Assembly (NCBI GenBank): GCA_029266525.1
Contig: JAQSWQ010000011.1
Location: 1 to 62,242, forward strand
Length of the DNA: 62,242 bases
DNA from: Microvirga sp.
GTDB taxonomy: Bacteria; Pseudomonadota; Alphaproteobacteria; Rhizobiales; Beijerinckiaceae
Direction: 5' to 3'
Below are positions 10,541-18,050 of this stretch, piece after piece (position 1 is the stretch's first letter; each line of letters opens with the position of its first letter). Position numbers and translations under genes: made by a program. The notes beneath the pieces are model-generated. The model was not told the DNA's origin. It did no database searches and saw nothing but the letters and a program-made list of their open reading frames with translations.

Positions 10541-11293
10541 ATGCTCGAGATCAAGAACCTGACCGTCCGCATCGAGGACAAGAACATCCTCGAGGGCCTG
10601 AACCTCACCGTGAGGAAGGGCGAGGTTGCCGCCATCATGGGCCCGAACGGGTCCGGCAAGTCGACCCTGTCCTACGTCGTCGCCGGCAAGGAGGATTATG
10701 AAATCGTCGAGGGCGAGATCCTGCTCGACGGCCAGAACCTCCTCGAGATGGAGCCGAACGAGCGCGCCGCGGCGGGGCTCTTCCTGGCCTTCCAGTACCC
10801 GCTGGAGATCCCGGGCGTCGGCACCATGACCTTCCTGAAGGCTGCCCTTAACGCGCAGCTGAAAGCGCGCGGCCTGGAGGAGCTGACCACGCCCGCTTTC
10901 ATCAAGCGCGTCAACGCGGCCGCGGCCCAGCTCGAGATCCCCAAGGACATGCTCAAGCGCGCGCTCAATGTCGGCTTCTCGGGCGGCGAGAAGAAGCGCA
11001 TGGAGATCCTGCAGATGGCGCTGCTGCAGCCGTCGTTCTGCATCCTCGACGAAACCGATTCCGGCCTCGACATCGACGCGCTGCGCATCGTCGCCGACGG
11101 GGTCAACGCGCTCCGCTCCCCCGAGCGCTCCTTCCTCGTCATCACCCACTACCAGCGCCTCCTCAACCACATCGTGCCGGATGCGGTTCATGTGATGGCG
11201 AACGGCAGCATCGTGCGCTCCGGCGGGCCCGAGCTTGCGATCGAGCTCGAGGCGAACGGCTATGCCGATTATCGCCTCCAGGCGGCCGAGTAA
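10541..11293 (+). CDS. sufC: Fe-S cluster assembly ATPase SufC
   Basis: This 250 aa ABC-type ATPase of the SufBC2D complex powers conformational change during cluster assembly. Walker A is GPNGSGKST, the ABC signature region is FSGGEKKRMEILQM, and Walker B is FCILDETDSGLDID, the DETDSGLD form being typical of SufC. The switch His is in VITHYQRLLNHI. The ribosome site AAGGAACG precedes MLEIKNLTV. The gene ends 4 bp before sufD, so the two are translated from one message. Confidence 0.98.
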   Translation: MLEIKNLTVRIEDKNILEGLNLTVRKGEVAAIMGPNGSGKSTLSYVVAGKEDYEIVEGEILLDGQNLLEMEPNERAAAGLFLAFQYPLEIPGVGTMTFLKAALNAQLKARGLEELTTPAFIKRVNAAAAQLEIPKDMLKRALNVGFSGGEKKRMEILQMALLQPSFCILDETDSGLDIDALRIVADGVNALRSPERSFLVITHYQRLLNHIVPDAVHVMANGSIVRSGGPELAIELEANGYADYRLQAAE

Positions 11294-11297
11294 GCCG

Positions 11298-12626
11298 ATG
11301 GGCGCCGAGCTCAAGATCATCCGCACCGCCGCCGAGCAGGCTCTGATCGAGCGCTTCCCGGCCGCGAAGGCGTCGCTGCCGGGCGGCGGCGAGGTGGTGC
11401 GTCTGCGCGATGCGGCCTTCGATCTCATCGCCAAGCGCGGCCTGCCGCACCGGCGCGTCGAGGAGTGGAAATACACGGATCTGCGCGCGCTGATGCGCGC
11501 GGCGGCGCCGCTCGCGGAAAAGCCGAGCGCGGAAACCGTCGCACTGGCGCTGTCGAGCGCCGGCGCCTTTGCCGACGCGGACGTGACCCGGATCAGCTTC
11601 GTCAACGGTCATTTCGCGCCGGATGCCTCCGATCGCGAGGCGCCGGAGGGCGTCGAGATAATCGGGCTGCCGCAGGCCCTTGCCGCCGGCCACCCGCTGC
11701 TGAGCGAGCTCGGCGCGATCGCGCCGGCGCGCGAGAACGCGGCTTACGCCATCAACACCGCCTTCATGAAGGACGGCGCCGTGATCCGCATCGCGGCCGG
11801 CACGGCGCTTGCGCAGCCGCTTCATCTGCGCTTCGTCAACAGCGGCGACCAGGCTTTCGCGACGGCGAGCCGTGTGCTCGTCGCGGTGGAGGAGGGCGCC
11901 TCGGTGACGCTCATCGAATCGCATGAGGGCTCAGACGGCGCCGCGCATCAGCTCAACGACGTCCTCGAACTCGCCGTGGCCGACCGCGCCACGGTTCGTC
12001 ACGTGCGGCTCAACGGCGAGGGGCCGCAGGCGCTCGCGCTTTCGACCCTCGTCGCGAGGCTCGGCGCGCATGTTTCCCTCGACACCCTGAATGTGGTGAC
12101 GGGCGCGGCCGTTTCCCGCCACCAGGTCTTCCTCACCTTCGCCGGCGAGCATTCGAAGGCGAACGTCAACGGCGCGACCATGCTGAAGGCTTCGCAGCAC
12201 GCCGACACGACGCTTCTCGTCGATCACGCGGCGCCGCATTGCGAGAGCCGCGAGCTGTTCAAGACCGCCGTCGACGGCACGGCCACCGGCGTCTTCCAGG
12301 GCAAGATCATCGTGCGCCCGCACGCCCAGAAGACCGACGGGCGGATGATGTCGCGCGCCGTGCTGCTCTCCGAGGGCGGCACCATGATGAACAAGCCGGA
12401 ATTGGAGATCTTCGCCGACGACGTCCAGTGCGGCCACGGCGCGACCTGCGGCGAGCTCGACGAGAACCTGCTGTTCTACCTCATGGCCCGCGGGCTGCCG
12501 CGGCCCCAGGCCGAGACGCTCCTCCTGCAGGCATTCCTTGGCGAGGCGATCGAGGTCGTCGAGGACGATGGACTGCGCGAAACGCTCGTCGGCATGCTCG
12601 AGGGCTGGCTCGAGGCGCGGCATTGA
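11298..12626 (+). CDS. sufD: Fe-S cluster assembly protein SufD
   Basis: This 442 aa partner of SufB has the N-terminal segment LPHRRVEEWKYTDLRALM and the C-terminal core HAQKTDGRMMSRAVLLSEGG, then ADDVQCGHGATCGELDENLLFYLMARGL, all diagnostic of SufD. The Cys in VQCGHG and the downstream His are the family's conserved residues used at the SufB-SufD interface. The start is MGAELKIIRTA; the open frame extends further upstream but overlaps sufC. It is followed by a roughly 250 bp palindromic insert before sufS. Confidence 0.97.
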   Translation: MGAELKIIRTAAEQALIERFPAAKASLPGGGEVVRLRDAAFDLIAKRGLPHRRVEEWKYTDLRALMRAAAPLAEKPSAETVALALSSAGAFADADVTRISFVNGHFAPDASDREAPEGVEIIGLPQALAAGHPLLSELGAIAPARENAAYAINTAFMKDGAVIRIAAGTALAQPLHLRFVNSGDQAFATASRVLVAVEEGASVTLIESHEGSDGAAHQLNDVLELAVADRATVRHVRLNGEGPQALALSTLVARLGAHVSLDTLNVVTGAAVSRHQVFLTFAGEHSKANVNGATMLKASQHADTTLLVDHAAPHCESRELFKTAVDGTATGVFQGKIIVRPHAQKTDGRMMSRAVLLSEGGTMMNKPELEIFADDVQCGHGATCGELDENLLFYLMARGLPRPQAETLLLQAFLGEAIEVVEDDGLRETLVGMLEGWLEARH

Positions 12627-12879
12627 TCTTCCCTCCCCCTTGCGGGGAGGGCGGACTCGGGCGAAGCCCGAGCCGGGTAGGGGGCGCGGGCATGGAGCGC
12701 AGGCGGCGCCGCACTGAGTGCTTGGTATCAGCCGTAGGGCTAGGGCCGGACAGGTCCCGCTTCGGCCCCGCGCCCCCCACCCCGCTCGGGGCGGAGCCTG
12801 TCATCGGGCTGGCCGAAGGCCGGACCCGTTGGCCCCGAGTCGACCCTCCCCACAACGGGGAGGGGACAAGAGGGCCCGT
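12627..12879. repeat. Intergenic inverted-repeat element between sufD and sufS
   Basis: A 253 bp non-coding stretch is built of nested inverted repeats. The left end has CCTCCCCCTTGCGGGGAGG and the right end CCTCCCCACAACGGGGAGG, each a hairpin and each complementary to the other. Inner segments CGGGTAGGGGGCGCGGG and CCCCGCGCCCCCCACCCCG are also inverted copies. It looks like a dispersed MITE-like or REP-like palindromic element rather than a regulatory leader. No transposase is encoded. The ribosome site for sufS (ACGGGGAGGGG, then ACAAGAGGG) lies in its right end. Confidence 0.75.
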
Positions 12880-14118
12880 ATGAACGCACCTTTCGCACCG
12901 CCCTACGACGTTGAGGCGATCCGGGCCGAGTTCCCGATCCTGTCACAGCAGGTCTACGGCAAGCCGCTCGTCTATCTCGACAACGCCGCGTCGGCGCAGA
13001 AGCCGCGCGCCGTCATCGATGCCATGGTGCGCACCATGGAGACGGCCTACTCGAACGTCCACCGCGGGCTTCACTTCATGGCCAATGCGGCGACCGAGGG
13101 CTTCGAAGGCGCGCGCGAGGAGGCGCGGCGCTTCCTGAACGCGCGCTCGACCGAGGAGATCGTGTTCACGAAATCGGCGACCGAAGCCTACAACCTCGTC
13201 GCCAATTCCTTCGGCACGATGGGCCTCGGAGAGGGCGACGAGATCATCCTCTCGATCATGGAGCACCACTCGAACATCGTGCCCTGGCATTTCCTGCGCG
13301 AGCGCAAGGGGGCGGTGATCAGATGGGCGCCCGTCGACGACGAGGGCAACTTCCTCGTCGAGGAGTACGAGAAGCTGTTCTCGCCGCGCACCAAGATGGT
13401 CGCGATCACCCACATGTCGAACGTGCTCGGCACGGTGACGCCGGCGAAGGAGATCGTGCGCATCGCGCACGGGCATGGCGTGCCGGTGCTGCTCGACGGG
13501 GCGCAGGGCGCGGTGCATCTCACGGTCGACGTGCAGGACCTCGACTGCGATTTCTACGTCTTCACCGGGCACAAGGTGTACGGCCCGACCGGCATAGGCG
13601 TGCTCTATGGGAAGCGCGAGTGGCTTTCGAAGATGCCGCCCTACCAGGGCGGCGGCGAGATGATCAACGAGGTCCGCTGCGAAGGCATCACCTACAACGA
13701 GCCGCCGCACCGTTTCGAGGCCGGCACGCCGCCGATCGTCGAGGCGATCGGGCTCGGCGCCGCGCTGCGCTTCATGATGGAGCTCGGGCGCGAGCGCATC
13801 CAGGCCCACGAAACCTCGCTCTCGGCCTATGCCCATGAGCGGCTGCATGGGATGAACTCGCTCCGCATCATCGGGCAGGCCAAGGACAAGGGCGGGATCA
13901 TCTCGTTCGAGATGAAGGGCGCCCACGCCCACGATGTAGCGACGGTGATCGACCGCCAAGGGGTCGCGGTCAGGGCCGGCACGCATTGCGCCATGCCGCT
14001 CTTGGAGCGCTTCGGCGCGACCTCGACCTGCCGCGCCTCCTTCGGCCTCTACAACACCACGGCGGAAGTGGATAAGCTGGCGCAGGCGTTGAGGAAGGCC
14101 GAGACGTTGTTTGCTTGA
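12880..14118 (+). CDS. sufS: Cysteine desulfurase SufS (group II)
   Basis: This 412 aa PLP enzyme is the SufS-type desulfurase. VYLDNAASAQKP opens the domain, FTGHKVYGPTGIGVLYGK carries the PLP lysine, and VRAGTHCAMPLLERF holds the catalytic Cys in the short, ordered loop of group II enzymes, unlike the longer loop in the first gene of the operon. Group II enzymes normally need a sulfur acceptor (SufE or SufU); neither is seen in this window. The start MNAPFAPPYDVEAIR is the first Met after the inserted repeat and fits the family N-terminus. Confidence 0.97.
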   Translation: MNAPFAPPYDVEAIRAEFPILSQQVYGKPLVYLDNAASAQKPRAVIDAMVRTMETAYSNVHRGLHFMANAATEGFEGAREEARRFLNARSTEEIVFTKSATEAYNLVANSFGTMGLGEGDEIILSIMEHHSNIVPWHFLRERKGAVIRWAPVDDEGNFLVEEYEKLFSPRTKMVAITHMSNVLGTVTPAKEIVRIAHGHGVPVLLDGAQGAVHLTVDVQDLDCDFYVFTGHKVYGPTGIGVLYGKREWLSKMPPYQGGGEMINEVRCEGITYNEPPHRFEAGTPPIVEAIGLGAALRFMMELGRERIQAHETSLSAYAHERLHGMNSLRIIGQAKDKGGIISFEMKGAHAHDVATVIDRQGVAVRAGTHCAMPLLERFGATSTCRASFGLYNTTAEVDKLAQALRKAETLFA

Positions 14119-14218
14119 TCGCGGTCGTCCCGGAGCCGCGTAGCGGCTCCGGGACCCATAGCTCCGGCGCGTAGCCGTGGATCCCGGCTCTTCGCTGCGC
14201 TTCGGCCGGGATGACAGA
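14119..14218. repeat. Intergenic palindromic repeat, copy 2
   Basis: This insert between sufS and the sufT-like gene begins GCGGTCGTCCCGGAGCCGCG and ends TCGGCCGGGATGACAG. It shares the ordered blocks GGTCGTCCCG, CCGGCGC, TCCCGGCTCT and CGGCCGGGA with the insert at 10090-10208, so the two are diverged copies of one palindromic family. The stem GGAGCCGC-GTA-GCGGCTCC is perfect. It has no coding potential. Confidence 0.75.
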
Positions 14219-14232
14219 AGAATGGAAGGTAG

Positions 14233-14622
14233 ATGATGACCGTAGCGACCCCTTCCGAAGCCCCAGCGCCGAACTCGCCGCAGATGGGGCTCGGTTCCGC
14301 CCTCCCGCCGGAGGAGCTCGACAGGCTCACCGACGACATCGTCGCGGCGCTGAAGACCGTCTACGATCCCGAGATCCCGGCCGACATCTACGAATTGGGC
14401 CTGATCTACCGGGTCGATATCGACGACGAGCGCAACGTCACGGTCGACATGACGCTGACCGCGCCGGGCTGCCCGGTCGCGGGCGAGATGCCGGTGTGGG
14501 TCGAGAACGCGGTCGCCGCCGTGGCAGGCGTCAAGGACGTGAAGGTCAACATGGTGTTCGACCCGCCCTGGGATCAAAGCCGCATGTCCGACGAGGCCCG
14601 CGTCGCGCTCGACATGTGGTGA
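14233..14622 (+). CDS. sufT: SufT-like Fe-S assembly protein (DUF59/MIP18 family)
   Basis: This 129 aa protein has a MIP18/DUF59 domain: LKTVYDPEIPADIYELGLIY then VDMTLTAPGCPVAGEMP with the conserved Cys. SufT proteins act late in Fe-S maturation, passing clusters on to target proteins. A ribosome site (GGAAGG) precedes a pair of ATGs; the first is used. The N-terminal 25 residues are a Pro/Ala-rich extension. It is the last recognisable SUF component; the A-type carrier that follows it in many relatives is not here. Confidence 0.92.
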   Translation: MMTVATPSEAPAPNSPQMGLGSALPPEELDRLTDDIVAALKTVYDPEIPADIYELGLIYRVDIDDERNVTVDMTLTAPGCPVAGEMPVWVENAVAAVAGVKDVKVNMVFDPPWDQSRMSDEARVALDMW

Positions 14623-14790
14623 CTTGGGGCGTCGACCGCGCGAGCCGCTGTTCGGACGAGTGCCTTTGCGGCAATTCCCAAGAATCCTCTGAATAGTTCT
14701 TGCCGCCTCTTGTGAATCAAGTTGCGGTTAAGAAGTCGGGTGCGATCATCCTCACGCCTCAGAATCACTGAGGCTTCGAGGACTACAAGC

Positions 14791-14895
14791 ATGGCCACTG
14801 CAGCGAAGAAGTCAGGCGGCGCGAAGGGCGGCTCCAAGTCGGGCTCGAAGGGCTCGTCGAAGGGCGGCTCCAAGTCCTCCGCCAAGAAGAAGTGA
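14791..14895 (+). CDS. Tiny Lys/Ser/Gly-rich basic peptide
   Basis: This is a 34 codon open frame, MATAAKKSGGAKGG onward, made almost only of Lys, Ser, Gly and Ala and ending KSSAKKK. It resembles the tails of histone H1-like or nucleic-acid-binding bacterial proteins. The frame sits just before a strong intrinsic terminator and in the same direction as suf, so it may be a terminal cistron or a separate short transcript. The ribosome site is weak (GAGGACTACAAGC). Coding is likely from composition and position, but not proved. Confidence 0.6.
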   Translation: MATAAKKSGGAKGGSKSGSKGSSKGGSKSSAKKK

Positions 14896-14921
14896 GCCGG
14901 TCCTAGATCGGTCCTTTTCCG

Positions 14922-14958
14922 AAACCCTGGAGCCCGACGGGCTCCAGGGTTTTGTTTT
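14922..14958 (+). terminator. Strong intrinsic terminator
   Basis: AAACCCTGGAGCCC and GGGCTCCAGGGTTT form a perfect 14 bp stem around a GAC loop, followed by TGTTTTG. It ends the transcript of the basic peptide and probably any read-through from the suf operon. The rest of the space up to the next gene at 15197 shows nothing I recognise. Confidence 0.85.
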
Positions 14959-15196
14959 GCGCGCGGTGTCTGCAAGCCCTCCGGCATCGGAGCGGCCGCG
15001 CGTCTCCTGCCGCTGCCGCGTCGCGGGCAATCCAAAGCGCCGACGCCATTGGCCCCCCTGTGAGTCCTGTGGATAACGGGCACAAGCCGCTTCGTCCGCG
15101 ACGCGGCACTCGACTTCGCGGGAGCTTGCTACCTCCATCGTAACGGGGGGCCACGGTCCGAAGCATTCGCGATCAACGCGAAGCATTACGGAAGCG

Positions 15197-15532
15197 ATGG
15201 AGACCGCAATGGCAAGGTACTACTTGCATTGCACCGACGGGGTCGACTTTGTACTCGACAGAGTGGGCCACGAGATCGATGCCGAGAGCGAACTCATGTG
15301 GTTCGCCTACCGCGCCGCAGATCGGCTGATGAGCCAATTGCCGGAGTATGATGGGTGGGCGGACTGGATCGTCGTGGTGCAGAACGAAGCCGGTTGTCAG
15401 GTCGAGACGATGCCGTTCCCGGCCGAGCTCGAGACGGGACTCGCGGAGGCGCAGGACCTGCGCATAATGCAGCCATGCCCCTCGACCCAGCCGAGCTACA
15501 GCCTCCTTCCCCGAAGCACGCTGTTGCATTGA
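15197..15532 (+). CDS. DUF6894-like small protein
   Basis: This 111 aa protein contains ARYYLHCTDGVDFVLDRVGHEI, matching the start of the DUF6894 family (typically [PA]RYxxHxxDGxxxxxDxxGxE), followed by helices and strands with VVVQNEAG. Family members are small cytoplasmic proteins of unknown function, numerous in Bradyrhizobium and Methylobacterium relatives. A second Met four codons in (15209) is the more usual family start. The 3' end overlaps the start of the next small gene by 58 bp in another frame. Confidence 0.75.
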   Translation: METAMARYYLHCTDGVDFVLDRVGHEIDAESELMWFAYRAADRLMSQLPEYDGWADWIVVVQNEAGCQVETMPFPAELETGLAEAQDLRIMQPCPSTQPSYSLLPRSTLLH

Positions 15533-15699
15533 TCAAGGTGCGCGACGGCCAGTGCCGGTTCATCACGGCGGAGCCCTCGCGCCGGGCGATCTGCTGCGGC
15601 GCGCCGACTGCAGGCGGCAGCTGGTGCGCTTGGCACCGGCGCATCGTTTATTCGAGCCCGGCAGCCGGCGAGCGATCGGGTTACGCCCGGAAGCTTTGA
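15475..15699 (+). CDS. Microprotein with a stand-alone GcrA-like C-terminal Cys/His motif
   Basis: This 74 aa protein has no helix-turn-helix. Its core, GQCRFITAEPSR then AICCGAPTAGGSWCAWH and RRIVYSS, has the same spacing as the C-terminal tail of the true GcrA encoded nearby on the other strand (CRWPIGN, FCGEATGDGSSWCAAH, AMVYTG). Cys 27, 40, 41 and 51 and His 54 could form a metal site or a protein-binding module. In GcrA the C-terminal part contacts the sigma-70 factor, so this could mimic or compete with GcrA; that is inference. It overlaps the DUF6894 gene, and the ATG at 15475 is the only sensible start. Confidence 0.68.
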   Translation: MPLDPAELQPPSPKHAVALIKVRDGQCRFITAEPSRRAICCGAPTAGGSWCAWHRRIVYSSPAAGERSGYARKL

Positions 15700-15704
15700 C
15701 GAGG

Positions 15705-15845
15705 CTATTGCCAGGGCAGCTTGCCGGTGCCGTGCCAGTAGAGATAGGCGGCGCCCATCATGCAGATCGCGAAAAAGGCCAGGAGCGCCGCGGCAGTGAG
15801 GAGGCCGTCGTCCTCTGACGAGGCCTTGCGGCCCTCCTCCGCCAT
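15705..15845 (-). CDS. Small single-pass membrane protein downstream of gcrA
   Basis: This 46 aa protein reads MAEEGRKASSEDDGLL, then one hydrophobic helix (about residues 15-38, LTAAALLAFFAICMMGAAYLY), ending WHGTGKLPWQ. The charged N-terminus and single helix suggest a small inner-membrane protein. It begins 12 bp after the gcrA stop on the same strand, so it is probably co-transcribed with gcrA. I do not recognise the family. Confidence 0.65.
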   Translation of the reverse strand: MAEEGRKASSEDDGLLTAAALLAFFAICMMGAAYLYWHGTGKLPWQ

Positions 15846-15857
15846 TCGCGAACTCCG

Positions 15858-16337
15858 CTAGAAGCGCGAGCGCCCGCCGGCGGCGGCGATGCGCGGCGCC
15901 GTCGCGCTCTCCGGGCGCGGCCGCATCGAACCGGTATAGACCATGGCGGCATGGGCGGCGCACCAGGACGAGCCGTCTCCCGTCGCCTCGCCGCAGAACA
16001 GTCCTGGGGGATCGAGGAGGTTGCCGATCGGCCAGCGGCACTGGCATGGCCCGAGCGCCCAGATCGGACGTGGCCCGGTCTGCTCCTCGCGGGCTGCGGC
16101 AGCGACACGTATGCCAGCGACCCCCTTGAGGGTCGGCTTCGGGCCTTCCTTCTTCGCCGCGGGCGGACGGGCTTTCGGGGCATCTTCCGCCCGCTTGAGG
16201 CCGAGCCGGTGGATCTTCCCGAGCACGGCGCCCCGGGTGACGCCCGGGCCGAGCGCCGCCGCGATTTCGGTCGCAGTCGCGCCCCGCTGCCACATCGACT
16301 TCACGGTCTTGACGTCCGCGCCCGACCAATCGGCCAT
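15858..16337 (-). CDS. gcrA: Cell-cycle regulator GcrA
   Basis: This 159 aa regulator is specific to alphaproteobacteria and works with the sigma-70 polymerase at GANTC (CcrM-methylated) promoters. The N-terminal DNA-binding domain is MADWSGADVKTVKSMW, then GATATEIAAALG and VTRGAVLGKIHRLGL, the GcrA hallmark. A Lys/Pro-rich linker (about residues 48-90) leads to the C-terminal Cys/His tail (Cys 98, 100, 115, 126, His 129). The start is set by GGAG eight bases before ATG and by the MxDWxxxxV consensus; an upstream TTG frame is ignored. Confidence 0.95.
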   Translation of the reverse strand: MADWSGADVKTVKSMWQRGATATEIAAALGPGVTRGAVLGKIHRLGLKRAEDAPKARPPAAKKEGPKPTLKGVAGIRVAAAAREEQTGPRPIWALGPCQCRWPIGNLLDPPGLFCGEATGDGSSWCAAHAAMVYTGSMRPRPESATAPRIAAAGGRSRF

Positions 16338-16435
16338 GCCACCAACTCCAGACAAAAGGATCGCGGCCCCCGGGAACTCTCGTCGCGGCAGAAAGCGGCG
16401 ACTTTGCGGCTGAGCTATGAAGCGGGCGCCGGGAC

Positions 16436-17389
16436 CTACCGGGCGATGTCGGGCCGAGGCGCGGCCTCAAACAAGCTCGGGGCGGCCGCTGGCGAAGGCG
16501 CTGCCTCAGCCAGCTTGGCCTCGGCGGCTTCGGCGCGGCGCGGCCGCCGCAGCCCCGGGGGGCCGCCCGCGGATGCAGTCTTAGCTCCGTCGCGGAAGTC
16601 GATGTGGATGACGCCGTTGCGGTAAGGCTGGATCGAGGCGACCTCGCTACGGCCGCGCAGATACGTGGTGGCGTCCGCGATCCGGCCCTTCACCCGAAGA
16701 TCGACCGCCTTGCAGTCTTCGTGCAACCTCGCGCGGGCACTGTTTGGCGCGTGGTTGTCGGTGCGGAGTTCCTTGGTTGAAAGGATCTCGATTTCCCCTG
16801 CGGCCTTGGCCAGGCCGGCCAGCATCGCCCTGACCTCGTTCGGGAAGCAGTCCAGCGGCGCAGCGGCGCTTTCGATCACCGCGCCGCGCCCGTGCGGCGA
16901 GGGCAGTGCCCGGAACGGCTCCGGCCCGAGAGCCGCAAACGGGATGGCCGCGGTCTCGGCTGGCTCCCGGCCCTGCACCGCGGCCGGCTGCGCCTTCGGG
17001 GCAGTCGCGCTTACCGGTAGCGGCTCGGTCGAACTCGCTGGCAAGGACGTGGGGTGGATGGGCGCGGGAGAGGCCGCCGGGACGGCAGGCTGGGCAGTAG
17101 CGGCGACTGAGGTCCTAGAGGGCTCCGACGGGGCTGCTTGCGGCGGCGCCGAGTTGACGGCCCGCTGGCGGAGCCCGGGGTCGAGCGCCATCAACCCGGT
17201 CGTCAGCGCAACGGCTAGCGCACCCGCTCCGGCAACGTAGCCGAGCAGCGGCGGGCGCGCGACCCGTCGCCGCTGCGGCTGCGCACGCCTCGCGCGCGGC
17301 TGATCCGTCCTGAGAAGCAATGCCCCGAAGCTCCCACCTTGGCGACGGGTCCGGTGTTCCCGCCAAGCTCTTGGTCTTGAGAACAGCAT
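16436..17389 (-). CDS. Membrane-anchored M15A-like / extensin-like peptidase domain protein
   Basis: This 317 aa protein has a basic N-terminus, one membrane segment (about residues 48-67, LLGYVAGAGALAVALTTGLM) and a Pro/Ala-rich linker. The C-terminal domain has ARLHEDCKAVDLRVKG and GVIHIDFRDG, which fit the HxxxxxxD...HxD zinc ligand pattern of D,D-carboxypeptidase-like M15 proteins. If active it would cut peptidoglycan peptides in the periplasm. The tail is again Ala/Pro-rich. The start is the ATG at 17387-17389; the open frame runs further but overlaps the divergent glycine-zipper gene. The fold call is moderate. Confidence 0.7.
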   Translation of the reverse strand: MLFSRPRAWREHRTRRQGGSFGALLLRTDQPRARRAQPQRRRVARPPLLGYVAGAGALAVALTTGLMALDPGLRQRAVNSAPPQAAPSEPSRTSVAATAQPAVPAASPAPIHPTSLPASSTEPLPVSATAPKAQPAAVQGREPAETAAIPFAALGPEPFRALPSPHGRGAVIESAAAPLDCFPNEVRAMLAGLAKAAGEIEILSTKELRTDNHAPNSARARLHEDCKAVDLRVKGRIADATTYLRGRSEVASIQPYRNGVIHIDFRDGAKTASAGGPPGLRRPRRAEAAEAKLAEAAPSPAAAPSLFEAAPRPDIAR

Positions 17390-17518
17390 GAACCGGCGTG
17401 GGGCAAGACTATGGCCGAGGCATGAGCGCTTTTCGGCAAAGGCGGCAGGGTCCCCGGCACCGAGCGGAACCATCACCGCGGGGCATCGTTGAGCCTGCAT
17501 CAACAGGAGGTCTTTTTC

Positions 17519-17926
17519 ATGCGTATGAGCATCCTTGCCGCTGGCGCGGCACTCGCGCTTGTTGCTGCCCCGGCCCTCGCCCAGAGCCAGGGCGGCGCGG
17601 CTGCCGGCGCGACCACCGGCGCGGTCGGCGGCGCGATCGTCGGCGGCCCCGTCGGAGCAGTGGTCGGCGCAGGCGTCGGCGCCGTCGTCGGCGGTCTTGC
17701 GGCGGATCAGCAGCCGCAGTTCCGCCAATACGTCGTGACCCGGAACGTGCCGTCCTACCGCTACCAGGAAGAGGTCCGGGTCGGCAGCGTCCTGCCGCAG
17801 AGCGGCGTCACCTATTACGAGGTTCCGGCGCAGTACGGCGTGCGCGACTATCGCTATACGGTCGTGAACGATCGCGTCGTGCTGGTCGATCCGCGCAGCC
17901 ACCGGGTCGTGCAGGTCATTCAGTAA
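17519..17926 (+). CDS. Secreted glycine-zipper protein with DUF1236 domain
   Basis: This 135 aa protein starts with a signal peptide (MRMSILAAGAALALVAAPALA, cut near AQS), then a glycine zipper (GAAAGATTGAVGGAIVGG and GAVVGAGVGAVVGG, about residues 24-60). It ends with a DUF1236 domain: VGSVLPQSGVTYYEVPAQYG, YRYTVVNDRVVLVDP. DUF1236 proteins are abundant periplasmic proteins of unknown function in this order. AGGAGG lies 8 bases before the ATG, and a strong terminator follows the stop codon. Confidence 0.88.
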   Translation: MRMSILAAGAALALVAAPALAQSQGGAAAGATTGAVGGAIVGGPVGAVVGAGVGAVVGGLAADQQPQFRQYVVTRNVPSYRYQEEVRVGSVLPQSGVTYYEVPAQYGVRDYRYTVVNDRVVLVDPRSHRVVQVIQ

Positions 17927-17955
17927 GGCGTCGACCCAGCGTCGACCTGGAAACG

Positions 17956-17981
17956 GGGGCGGCCTGATGGCCGCCCCTTTT
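17956..17981 (+). terminator. Intrinsic terminator after the DUF1236 gene
   Basis: GGGGCGGCC and GGCCGCCCC form a 9 bp perfect stem with a TGAT loop followed by TTTT. It lies 30 bp after the DUF1236 stop codon and separates that gene from the next secreted protein gene. Confidence 0.88.
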
Positions 17982-18050
17982 GCTTGCAGCCGCCGTGGAA
18001 CGGCAAAGCTTGGCTCGCGTTGTGATCTGAACCTGACGGGCCGCAAAGCC

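Noticed and set aside
12627-12879. An insertion sequence between sufD and sufS
   Set aside because: No transposase frame and no target duplication visible; nested inverted repeats fit a non-autonomous palindromic element better.
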